Shown piece after piece: positions 26,881-34,895 of a DNA stretch of 64,000 bases (position 1 is the stretch's first letter; every line of letters starts with the position of its first letter). This DNA is from JBJXGE01 sp046154185 (GTDB lineage Bacteria; Planctomycetota; UBA8108; UBA1146; JAJFFE01), in assembly GCA_046154185.1 (NCBI GenBank), contig JBJXGE010000084.1, forward strand, positions 1 to 64,000, in the 5' to 3' direction. The position numbers were made by a program, and so were the translations under genes. The notes under the pieces are model-generated. The model was not told where the DNA came from. It did not search any database and saw only the letters and a program-made list of their open reading frames with translations.

Positions 26881-29391
26881 ATGACGCGAGTACTTCGCCG
26901 ATGCACATCGTTCGCGCTGGCGTTTGGCGCCACCGCGCTTTGCGTACTCAGTTGGCTCCACGCGCATCAAGATGACCCGAAGATCCTCGACCGCCAACCA
27001 CCCTACGTCGGCGCGGGATACCGCACCGTTGCCACCGGCAGCGCTCCGTTTTCAGGAGGACCGCCCATCACGTTTCCCGGCAGCGGACTCGCACTCCTGA
27101 GTTGGGTGACGCTCACCGAGATCGATCCGGCGCTCGACAACGCGAATAGTTGCTGGGGCTATGTCTCGCCATCAGGACGCGAGTACGCGCTCCTCGGACT
27201 TTCGCACGGCACCGCGTTTTTCGAAGTAACGAATCCGGGCGACCCGCAATTGCTGACCGTCATCGCCGGCAATCAGAGTTTGTGGCGCGACATGAAAGTC
27301 TACGGTCAATACGCCTACTCGGTGACCGAGAACGACGGCGGCATACAAGTCATCGACATGGGCAACATCGACAACGGTGTCGTGACGCTCGTGAACACCG
27401 TCACCACGGGCGGCTCAGGCAACACGCACACGCTCGCGCTCAACGAAGTGAGCGGCTACCTCTATCGCTGCGGTGGGAGTGGGAATGGCCTGCGCATTTA
27501 CGATCTTTCGAATCCGGCGGCGCCGAACTTCGTCGCGAGCTGGCCGGACCGCTACGTGCACGAAGCCCAAATCGTTAGCTACACGAGTGGACCGTACGCG
27601 GGTCGCGAGATTGCGTTCTGCGGCGCCGGCTACAACGGCGGCTGGGTGGAGCCCGGCCTCGACATCGTCGATGTCACGAACAAGTCGAGCATTTTCCTAG
27701 TGGCGCGCAATCTTTATCCGGGCGCCGTCTACTGCCATCAAGGGTGGCTGTCGGAAGACCGTCAGTATTTCTTCGTCGACGACGAACTCGATGAGCAGAC
27801 TTTCGGCGTCCCGACCAACACGCTGGTGTTCAACGTTAGCAATTTGACAACTCCCCAACTCGTCTCGACGTTTTCGACCGGCTCGACGGCCATCGATCAC
27901 AACCAGTACGTACGCGGCAAACTGCTGTATCAAGCGAACTATCGCAGCGGTCTGCATGTCTGGGACACTACGAATCCCCTGAGTCCGACCGAGATTGCGA
28001 ACTTCGACACGTACCCGCCCGACGACAACGCGAATTTTAATAGCCTGTGGAACAACTATCCGTTCTTTCCGAGCGGCACAATCATCGGCAGCGACATCGA
28101 GAAGGGGCTCTTTGTGTGGCGGCTCACGACGCCGCTCTCGATCGCCTATCCGCTCGGCACGCCGACTCAGCTCGCGGCCACGGGCGGCGATGTGTTGCGC
28201 GTGCAAGTGCTGGAAGCGAGCGCCGGGGCGCTCCTCGATGGAAGCGTTGCATTGCATGTTGACGTCGGCTCGGGATTCGCGACGGTGAGCCTGACGCCCA
28301 TTTCGCCGCTCGTCTTCGAGTACGAGTTTCCGGCGCTCGCGTGCGCGACAACCGTGCGTTACTACGTGACGGTGCGGTCCGACGCAGGTGCGATCATTAC
28401 GGACCCACCGGCGGCGCCGGGAATCAGTCATGTTGCCACGGTGGCCGGTGGCGTTTCCGTCACCTTCGACGCGCTGGAAACGGCGCCGGATTGGCTGGCG
28501 GGCGCACCCGGCGATGACGCCGCGACTGGGCTCTGGGTGCTGGTCGATCCCAACGGCACATCGGCGCAACCCGAAGACGATCACTCGAACCCCGGCGCGG
28601 TTTGCTGGGTGACAGCGCAGGGCGCGCCGGGCGCAGCGGATGGCGCGGCCGATGTCGATAGCGGCACGACGACGCTACGCTCGCCTCTCATCGACTTGTC
28701 ACTCGTCACGGACGCGAGTATCGGTTATTGGCGGTGGTATTCGAATTCGACGGGCGCGGTCATCGACGATGAGTTTCGAGTCGACATCAGCTCCGATAGC
28801 GGCGCGAACTGGGTGAATGTCGAGACGATCGGTCCGAGCGGCAACGGGACCGGCGGCGGCTGGATCGAACATGAATTTCGCGTCGCCGACTTCGTGCCGC
28901 TCACCACACAAGTGCAACTGCGTTTCGTGGCTAGTGATCTCGGCGGCGGCTCCATCGTCGAAGCCGCCATCGACGACTTCACCGTCACGCGCGTCGCCTG
29001 CGTCGACTGCAACGCGAATGGGCTCGAAGACAGTCTGGAAATCGCCGCCGGCGCCAGCACGGACTGCAATCTGAACGGCGTACCGGATAGTTGCGATATC
29101 GCGGCTGGCACGTCGCTCGATCAAAACGGGGATAGCGTGCCGGATGAGTGCGCGTGTCCGATATTGTTCGTGCGGGGCGACACGAACGGCGATGGCAGCG
29201 TCAATGTCGCGGATGCGATTTTCGCGCTCAACTACCTGTTCACGCTCGGCGCGGCGCCAATTCCGCTCGCGGCGGCTGATGTCAACAATGACGGCAGCGT
29301 GAATGTCGCGGACGCCGTGTACTTGCTCGACTATCTATTTGGCTCGGGACCCGCGCCCGCCGCGCCGTTCCCGGTCCCCGGTTGTCCGTAG
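26881..29391 (+). CDS. choice-of-anchor B family exported protein with MAM-like and dockerin-type modules
   Basis: 836 residues with a signal-like N-terminus (RCTSFALAFGATALCVLSWLHA). Residues ~35-430 match the choice-of-anchor B family, a propeller-like domain seen here as GREYALLGLSHGTAFFEV, NTHTLALNE, GLRIYDLSNP, DHNQYVRGKLLYQANYRSGLHVWD. A MAM/jellyroll-like module follows (WVLVDPNGTSAQPEDDHS, YWRWYSN, EAAIDDFTV), clearly paralogous to the one in the 19959-22535 gene. Then come DxNxNGxxDxC Ca-binding-type repeats and a dockerin-type pair (RGDTNGDGSVNVAD, DVNNDGSVNVAD), but the Cys tail is shortened. ATG 26881 is preferred over the GTG two codons upstream; neither has a strong ribosome site. 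The 3' end overlaps the convergent regulator gene by 61 bp. Confidence 0.87.
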   Translation: MTRVLRRCTSFALAFGATALCVLSWLHAHQDDPKILDRQPPYVGAGYRTVATGSAPFSGGPPITFPGSGLALLSWVTLTEIDPALDNANSCWGYVSPSGREYALLGLSHGTAFFEVTNPGDPQLLTVIAGNQSLWRDMKVYGQYAYSVTENDGGIQVIDMGNIDNGVVTLVNTVTTGGSGNTHTLALNEVSGYLYRCGGSGNGLRIYDLSNPAAPNFVASWPDRYVHEAQIVSYTSGPYAGREIAFCGAGYNGGWVEPGLDIVDVTNKSSIFLVARNLYPGAVYCHQGWLSEDRQYFFVDDELDEQTFGVPTNTLVFNVSNLTTPQLVSTFSTGSTAIDHNQYVRGKLLYQANYRSGLHVWDTTNPLSPTEIANFDTYPPDDNANFNSLWNNYPFFPSGTIIGSDIEKGLFVWRLTTPLSIAYPLGTPTQLAATGGDVLRVQVLEASAGALLDGSVALHVDVGSGFATVSLTPISPLVFEYEFPALACATTVRYYVTVRSDAGAIITDPPAAPGISHVATVAGGVSVTFDALETAPDWLAGAPGDDAATGLWVLVDPNGTSAQPEDDHSNPGAVCWVTAQGAPGAADGAADVDSGTTTLRSPLIDLSLVTDASIGYWRWYSNSTGAVIDDEFRVDISSDSGANWVNVETIGPSGNGTGGGWIEHEFRVADFVPLTTQVQLRFVASDLGGGSIVEAAIDDFTVTRVACVDCNANGLEDSLEIAAGASTDCNLNGVPDSCDIAAGTSLDQNGDSVPDECACPILFVRGDTNGDGSVNVADAIFALNYLFTLGAAPIPLAAADVNNDGSVNVADAVYLLDYLFGSGPAPAAPFPVPGCP

Positions 29392-30407
29392 TCGTTCTTC
29401 GCAGCGAACGACGCGCCGCCGCCGCTCAGCGCGCGGGTCAATTCCGCCGCTGAGCAAACGGCGCGTTCGAGTTGCTCGAGATTCTCGAGTGCCGATGCGC
29501 CGGCCGATAGTTGCACACGCACCAAGTGCACATTCGCCAGCAAACTCTGGAGCGTGTTCGTGAGTTCATGGGCGATCTCGTCGATGCGTGCGAAGCGCGC
29601 GTCGGTGCTTGCCCCGAGTTCCTCCAAAGTGGCGATCAAGTGCTTGCGATCGGTCACGTCGTGGCACGCGCCGAAGAATCCGATCGTCGCGCCGCGCGGC
29701 GATCGGCGTGGAAGCATTGTCGCCGACAGCCAGCGATAACAACCGTCCGCGCGCCGCAGGCGAAACTCAAACGCCAACTCTTTGCTGTCCTGAATCGCCG
29801 CGTGGTAGCGATCGAGAGTTCGCGAGTAGTCATCCGGATGCAGAGACTCGGCCCAGCCCATGCCTTGCATCTGCTCCGCGCTGCGGCCGGCGAAGTTGAG
29901 TAACGCGACGCCGCATTGCGTCCACGCGCCGTCGGCTTCGGCGCCCCACAGCAGCACCGGCGATGCGTCGAGCAGCAAAGCGGCGGCTGCGGGACTACGA
30001 GTGTGAGCCGTGCGATCGTTCGTCGCGCCATTTGACTCGTTCGAGTGCACCCATCGTTCGAGTCGGCTGAGTCGCGCCTCGAGCAATTCGGCGTCGAGCG
30101 GCAAGACCAGCGATTCGTCGGCGCCGGAGCGCAACAAATCGACTAATTGTTGCGGCTCGTCCGACACCGTGAGCACGACCAACACGGCGCGCTGACCGCC
30201 GCGCGTCTTGCGAATCCGCCGACACAGCTCGAGGCCGACGCCGCCGGCGAGCAATCGATCAACGAACACGAATTGGGTCGGCTCGGCGAGCAACCGAAGC
30301 GCAGCCTCGGCATCGCAGCACTCATCGATGAGATAGCCACGCGCCGCGAGCGCGGCACAGATAATGGACTTCGGAAACGACGGCTCGACGATGAGTAACG
30401 CGTGCAT
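29331..30407 (-). CDS. receiver-PAS-H-box signalling protein lacking an ATPase domain
   Basis: 358 residues from ATG 30407. Residues 1-120 form a degenerate CheY-like receiver: the phospho-acceptor Asp (VFVDRLL) is kept, but the acidic pair is replaced (VEPS) and the conserved Lys is missing (LVLPLD). Residues ~150-275 are a PAS domain with PAC motif (ESLHPDDYSRTLDRY, FEFRLRRADGCYRWL, GACHDVTDRKHL). Residues ~290-335 carry an H-box-like helix IDEIAHELTNTLQSLLANV typical of histidine-kinase dimerisation domains. The HATPase_c domain that should follow is absent; the protein ends in a low-complexity Gly/Pro tail encoded opposite the dockerin end of the neighbouring gene. It may be a truncated kinase, a phosphotransfer scaffold or a sensor partner. 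Confidence 0.78.
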   Translation of the reverse strand: MHALLIVEPSFPKSIICAALAARGYLIDECCDAEAALRLLAEPTQFVFVDRLLAGGVGLELCRRIRKTRGGQRAVLVVLTVSDEPQQLVDLLRSGADESLVLPLDAELLEARLSRLERWVHSNESNGATNDRTAHTRSPAAAALLLDASPVLLWGAEADGAWTQCGVALLNFAGRSAEQMQGMGWAESLHPDDYSRTLDRYHAAIQDSKELAFEFRLRRADGCYRWLSATMLPRRSPRGATIGFFGACHDVTDRKHLIATLEELGASTDARFARIDEIAHELTNTLQSLLANVHLVRVQLSAGASALENLEQLERAVCSAAELTRALSGGGASFAAKNDYGQPGTGNGAAGAGPEPNR

Positions 30408-30732
30408 TGGTTTCGTTGGAAACGGCTGGGTGGGATTCTGCGGCGCGCTCAACCTCTGCGCCGCGGCGCTCGTCGCGCGACCGCCGGTAGTCACTAGCGC
30501 CCCGCGGCTGCGCTCGATCAAACGCCGCAGCCACGATCCAAGATGGGCGGCGCCGAGAGAGCCGTTAACGGCGGGCCTGTGGTTTGTGCCGGAGGTGTCC
30601 AGTCGTTGACACCGCTCTCACACTTGGGTTCACAGGTTGGGCGCAGTGAGGTTACTCGATTCCGGGTGAGCGTCAATAATTCGGACTCAGCGGCGTGGCG
30701 GCTAGCACGCGCCATACGGTGCGGACGCCGGC
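30408..30732. other. intergenic region without recognised gene
   Basis: 325 bp between two minus-strand genes. It should contain the regulator's promoter. I see no terminator-like hairpin, RNA gene or ORF with coding character. Confidence 0.45.
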
Positions 30733-31263
30733 TTACTTCCCCGCGCAGAACCGGCGCGATTGGCTGACTATCCCAACTGCGCTCGCGACAATCAGCCCGA
30801 CATTCTGCGCAAGTTTGTTGCAGACGTTGACCACCCCGCTCCCGCAGCCGCAGTCAAATGCAACCTGGCAATAAGACACCGCCAGCTTGGCTTGTTCAGC
30901 GAAGCCGCGCACGAAAATGGCGATCGTGAACGCGAGCAGCATGACGAACAGCACGATGAATGCGCTGCGCACGAAGACGCCGCACAACACCGCGATGCCG
31001 AGCGTGATCTCGAGCCACGGGATGAAGATCACGACGAAGTTGAAAAACTGATACGACTCGAGCGGGAAGATGTTGAAAGTCTTGAGCACTTTGTGAAAGT
31101 CGAGCGGCTCGAGTGCTTTCACGCCCCCCATCCAAACAAAACAGAGACCGACGATAAGACGCGCCGCGAGCAGCGGCAACCCGGTCGCGTCGAGTCGCCT
31201 CAACGAATTCACGGCACGCGGTGCGGTCACCGGCGCTGCGTCAGAGACCATCGAATCTTTCAC
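30733..31263 (-). CDS. DoxX/MauE-like membrane protein
   Basis: 176 residues with four predicted transmembrane segments (LLAARLIVGLCFVWMGG, FVVIFIPWLEITLGIAVLCG, AFIVLFVMLLAFTIAIFV and a C-terminal VGLIVASAVGIV). The pattern matches the DoxX/MauE group. The Cys cluster CQVAFDCGCGSG between helices 3 and 4 is similar to the DCGCFG loop of MauE-type proteins, which are linked to disulfide formation or thiol redox. Translation starts at a GTG overlapping the stop of the rhodanese gene (GTGA), so the two are coupled and a shared sulfur or thiol task is likely. Confidence 0.82.
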   Translation of the reverse strand: MKDSMVSDAAPVTAPRAVNSLRRLDATGLPLLAARLIVGLCFVWMGGVKALEPLDFHKVLKTFNIFPLESYQFFNFVVIFIPWLEITLGIAVLCGVFVRSAFIVLFVMLLAFTIAIFVRGFAEQAKLAVSYCQVAFDCGCGSGVVNVCNKLAQNVGLIVASAVGIVSQSRRFCAGK

Positions 31264-31901
31264 CGGCGCTCACCCCCCGTGACGATCGAATACTTGGCTT
31301 TCTCCCAAGCTTCATAGCCCGCTTCGAACACCCGCAACTTGGCGCGCTCGACTTGATAGTCGTACTCGAGGCTGGCCGCGAGATTCAAACTGTCTTCGCA
31401 ATTGCCGCCGTTGCAATAGAGCACGATGATCGCCGCGGCGTCGAGCTTGTCGCGCATCGCGTCGATCATCTCTTTGTTCAAGCGGTAGAAGTCGAGCGAG
31501 TACGCGCCGGGGATATGCCCCTTCTCATACGTATCGTGCTTCCGCGCGTCGACGATGATCGCGAACTCGACATCCTCATCGGCGAAGGCCTTCACTTCTT
31601 CGAGATCAATGAGTTCGTAGTCGCCGAGCTTTGTCGCCGGCGCGTGATCTGTCGGCGGCGTCGCCGACGATGGCATTGGGGCTTCAACGCTTACCGGCTG
31701 CTCCGGTGCGGGGGTCGGATCAGCGGGTTTTGACACGTGCTCCGTCGCGTCAATGGCCGCGGCGGTCGACACGCTCCCGCGATAATAGTTGCGACTGAGG
31801 TCGACCGGGTTCTTGATCAGGCTGTTGCCTGCGAACGCAAGCGCGACGCTGACCAACAGCATCGCCGCCACCTCGATCGATGTTCGGAGTGCAAAACTCA
31901 T
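31260..31901 (-). CDS. membrane-anchored rhodanese-like protein
   Basis: 213 residues. An N-terminal hydrophobic segment (VAAMLLVSVALAFAGNSLI) acts as signal or anchor. A Pro-rich linker (~60-95) is followed by a rhodanese domain (~97-205) with VDARKHDTYEKGHIPGA and the active-site loop YCNGGNCEDS, whose first Cys (about residue 161) is the expected persulfide-forming nucleophile. A second Cys within the loop is unusual and could allow disulfide chemistry. The domain should lie outside the cytoplasm. It is translationally coupled to the MauE/DoxX-like gene. Confidence 0.85.
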   Translation of the reverse strand: MSFALRTSIEVAAMLLVSVALAFAGNSLIKNPVDLSRNYYRGSVSTAAAIDATEHVSKPADPTPAPEQPVSVEAPMPSSATPPTDHAPATKLGDYELIDLEEVKAFADEDVEFAIIVDARKHDTYEKGHIPGAYSLDFYRLNKEMIDAMRDKLDAAAIIVLYCNGGNCEDSLNLAASLEYDYQVERAKLRVFEAGYEAWEKAKYSIVTGGERR

Positions 31902-32113
31902 GTGCGCTTTCCTGAGCTACAGACATTTCGAATCGTCGGATCACTGCGATGATTCGCTCTAGGATCTCGGCCGCTCGGTGCTCAAATGTATCCGCACTGT
32001 TCGCGTCTTCGGAAGCGACGCAACACTTGGCCCTTGCGCGACCTTCGGCAACTCGCTTATATCACGCCGCGCCGCCACAGCGGAATGCACGGCGGGCGCC
32101 GCACCTGTCTATC

Positions 32114-32120
32114 GAGAGGA
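32114..32120 (+). promoter_or_regulatory. ribosome binding site that decides a TTG start at 32127
   Basis: GAGAGGA lies six bases before TTG 32127. Upstream ATG codons in the same frame lack such a site and would give an implausible basic N-terminus ahead of the signal sequence. Confidence 0.6.
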
Positions 32121-32126
32121 TCCGCT

Positions 32127-33236
32127 TTGAGCGACACGCAGAAAACGCGGTCATTTGGCTTGGCGCGCACGCGCGTGCGATCGGTTGTGGCGGCGGCGAT
32201 CCTTGCTACCGCGACGAGTTGCCAAACCGTGCCGTGCCAGGAATGCGCACGCGCGCAGGACAACGTGAAAGTCGAAAACCACACGGCCGCGAGTCTCACC
32301 GATCGCGCCGCAACACCGACGGAGAGTGCGCCGACCGAACCGCGACCCGGTGATCGCCTACCTCGTCGCGGCGACGAGATCTCCATCGCGGGGCAGCTCT
32401 TTCACACTGGGACACGCGTGGTCTTATGGAACGACGTCGGCGGCTACGACGCCTACCGCGCGCATTGCCACTTTCGCCCGGAGGACCGGGGACCAAGCTC
32501 GAAGCCGGAGGCCGCCGCGCGCTTTGACAGTTTGCGCCGCGGACTCGCGGCACCGCTCGAGACGCGCGTGCGGGCGCAAGGGTGGACGCTCGAAGACTTG
32601 CAGCAAGCGGTCACGCAAGTGGTCGTGCACTACGACGTGGCCGGCACGTCGGACAATTGTTTTCGCGTGCTCCATGACATCCGCGGACTCTCGGTGCATT
32701 TCCTCCTCGACCTCGATGGTACGCTCTACCAAACGCTCGATGTCAAAGAGCGCGCCTGGCACGCCGCGGTCGCCAACGACCGATCAGTCGGCATCGAGAT
32801 CGCGAGCCTCGGCGCGTACAGGAGCGAAGCTGAACTCCAACGCCGCTACCGCACCGTCGGCGGCGAAGTCGTGATCGAGGCGTCGGGCGGACAAGAGGCC
32901 GGAGGATTGCCCGCCGGCTTTGCGAGTCGTCCTGCCCGACCCGGCGTTTGGCGCGGCGCGGTGCACGGAATCGACTACTACCAATACGACTTCACCGAAG
33001 CGCAGTACCAAACGCTCGAGAAATTGCTCGTCACCCTCCTGCGCGTGTTACCGGAGATCGAGCCGCGCGTACCTCGCGATGCAAGCGGCAACTTGGTCTG
33101 GTCGACGCTCGACAACGAAGCGCGTGAATTCCGCGGTGTGCTCGGGCACTACCACATTACGACCGACAAACAGGATCCGGGCCCAGCTTTTGATTGGGAG
33201 CGCATCGAGCGCGTGCTACTCGCGGAAGCGCAGTAG
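32127..33236 (+). CDS. N-acetylmuramoyl-L-alanine amidase (Amidase_2/AmpD type), probable lipoprotein
   Basis: 369 residues from a TTG start. The signal sequence VVAAAILATATSCQ resembles a lipobox. A ~60-residue linker follows, then the amidase domain (~100-365). Zinc-ligand surroundings of the Amidase_2 family are visible: VVVHYDVAG (first His), the AWHAAVANDRSVGIEIAS strand, GHYHITTDKQ (second His) and DPGPAFDW (Asp). Known members cleave the amide bond between N-acetylmuramate and L-Ala in peptidoglycan or muropeptides. It is the first gene of an apparent three-gene unit with a membrane protein (28-bp gap) and a kelch lipoprotein. Confidence 0.88.
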   Translation: MSDTQKTRSFGLARTRVRSVVAAAILATATSCQTVPCQECARAQDNVKVENHTAASLTDRAATPTESAPTEPRPGDRLPRRGDEISIAGQLFHTGTRVVLWNDVGGYDAYRAHCHFRPEDRGPSSKPEAAARFDSLRRGLAAPLETRVRAQGWTLEDLQQAVTQVVVHYDVAGTSDNCFRVLHDIRGLSVHFLLDLDGTLYQTLDVKERAWHAAVANDRSVGIEIASLGAYRSEAELQRRYRTVGGEVVIEASGGQEAGGLPAGFASRPARPGVWRGAVHGIDYYQYDFTEAQYQTLEKLLVTLLRVLPEIEPRVPRDASGNLVWSTLDNEAREFRGVLGHYHITTDKQDPGPAFDWERIERVLLAEAQ

Positions 33237-33264
33237 CTATCGATGAACGCAAGAGGGGCGGAAA

Positions 33265-33915
33265 GTGGACAACGCGACTTCTCGCACTTCTTTGCGCGAC
33301 GCACCGCCGGCGCCCCACCGTATCGAGATCCGCCTGCGCGAAATCGCGCAGCTTTTCAATTCGATGGATCCCTCGCCGTTTCACGAGAAGGATCTCGATG
33401 CGGACGCGGAAGAGTTCATTCTGAGTTGGGGCGAGGACTTTCCAGTCGAGGCACCGATCGAGCTCATGATCCACTTGGACTCATGCGCGACTGCGGTGCC
33501 GGACGGGGCGCTGCTCGAGCAATCCGTTCAACATCACTTCGCTTACCTCGCCGACGGCGCCGAGAAGTCGTTTCGGCGGCTCTTGCGCACCGGTCGCATG
33601 AGCCTTGCCATCGGGCTCCTCTTTCTGGCTACCTGCCTGTTGACGGGCGAGGTGTTGTTGGCTTACGAGAACCGGACCTTTCTGCGACTCCTGCGCGAGA
33701 GCCTGAGTATCGCCGGTTGGGTCGCCATGTGGCGACCGATGGAGATCTTTCTCTACGAGTGGTGGCCGCAGCGCCGGCGTTGCCGATATTTGCGCAAGCT
33801 CGCCGCGATGCGCGTCACAATCACGCGCGGCGCGACGATCTCGGACCACGCGTTGACGCCTCTCTTACCCCACCACCGCGCGCCCGGCTCGCCGCCAGAA
33901 TCGAGGAACCCATGA
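33265..33915 (+). CDS. conserved membrane protein of unknown function
   Basis: 216 residues from a GTG with a GAGGGG site upstream. The N-terminal ~105 residues are soluble, with the conserved-looking NSMDPSPFHEKDLDADAEEFILSW. Two hydrophobic helices follow: MSLAIGLLFLATCLLTGEVLL, and a second containing AGWVAMWRPMEIFLYEWWP. A basic tail comes next. I recall similar uncharacterised proteins in diverse bacteria but know no function. Its stop overlaps the kelch gene start (ATGA). Confidence 0.75.
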   Translation: MDNATSRTSLRDAPPAPHRIEIRLREIAQLFNSMDPSPFHEKDLDADAEEFILSWGEDFPVEAPIELMIHLDSCATAVPDGALLEQSVQHHFAYLADGAEKSFRRLLRTGRMSLAIGLLFLATCLLTGEVLLAYENRTFLRLLRESLSIAGWVAMWRPMEIFLYEWWPQRRRCRYLRKLAAMRVTITRGATISDHALTPLLPHHRAPGSPPESRNP

Positions 33916-34895
33916 ATCGCCGCGCGACTCTCGCGGTCTCTCTCACGCGTTGGTTGGTGGTCGCGCTGCTCGTCGTCGGTTGCGCAAAACCTCGGCAATC
34001 CAATATCGAGACCCGAAGCGCCGAGCTTGCGCGTTCACTCAGCACGGTGGCGCCACTCGAAGCGGCGCGTCACGGCCACAGCGCGCAAATCGTTGATCAC
34101 CAACTCATCGTCCTAGGCGGATTCGCGGACGGAAGTCTCGAAGCCGATCGCGGCGGTCGCGAAACCTGGCGCCAAGATCTGACAACTCGCACCTGGCGCC
34201 GCGGCGCCGACATGCCGACGGAACGGGCGTTTTTCGCAACCGTGGTGATTCAAAATACGCTTTACGCCATCGGCAGCGGCATTGACAGCTACGATATCGG
34301 GCTTGATGCGTGGCGGAACATCGTTGCGACAGATTCAACGCCGCGCTCGCACTTCGGCGCCCCGGCGCTCGGGACCAAGATTTACGTGCTCGGCGGATTT
34401 CCCGCTGCGTTCGGGGGATTCTTCGCGATCGATATCGAGACGCGCGGGATCGACGACCTACCCGAACCCCCCAATTTCAAAATTGGCGACCACTTTCACA
34501 TCGTTTCGGCGCTCAACGGGGCGATTCATGTCATCGGCGGAATACTGCACGAGAAGTTTGATGTTTCGACGCAGCATTGGGTGCTCGATGGCTCGACTTG
34601 GCGCGCCGCGGCGCCGCCACCTACTTCGGTGTGGACAAAGTTCGCCGTCGTGCAAGTCGCGGATGATGACCTCTACTACTTTTGTGGTCCGTGCGGACTG
34701 CGCTTCGACGCCACCACGGATCGTTGGAGCGATGCCGCGCCACTCGAGCCGGTGATTTGTATGCCGGCCAGCGTCTACTGCGACGACAAGATTCTGGTGT
34801 TGGGGGGACTCTACGTCGACAGCGGTCCGAGCCGAGTAGTCCACCAGTATGACATTGATAACGATGAGTGGTTGCGCCTGGTCAAACGCTCGTGA
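33912..34895 (+). CDS. kelch-repeat lipoprotein
   Basis: 327 residues starting at the ATG that overlaps the previous stop; a longer frame upstream is an artefact of the overlapping gene. Lipobox VVGC near residue 20 predicts lipid anchoring. The mature protein consists of kelch-type beta-propeller repeats, seen as RHGHSAQIVDHQLIVLGG, ALGTKIYVLGGFP, ALNGAIHVIGG and CDDKILVLGGLYV, about five or six blades. Kelch propellers usually bind other macromolecules. Its last 14 bp overlap the convergent sensor kinase gene. Confidence 0.83.
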   Translation: MNRRATLAVSLTRWLVVALLVVGCAKPRQSNIETRSAELARSLSTVAPLEAARHGHSAQIVDHQLIVLGGFADGSLEADRGGRETWRQDLTTRTWRRGADMPTERAFFATVVIQNTLYAIGSGIDSYDIGLDAWRNIVATDSTPRSHFGAPALGTKIYVLGGFPAAFGGFFAIDIETRGIDDLPEPPNFKIGDHFHIVSALNGAIHVIGGILHEKFDVSTQHWVLDGSTWRAAAPPPTSVWTKFAVVQVADDDLYYFCGPCGLRFDATTDRWSDAAPLEPVICMPASVYCDDKILVLGGLYVDSGPSRVVHQYDIDNDEWLRLVKRS

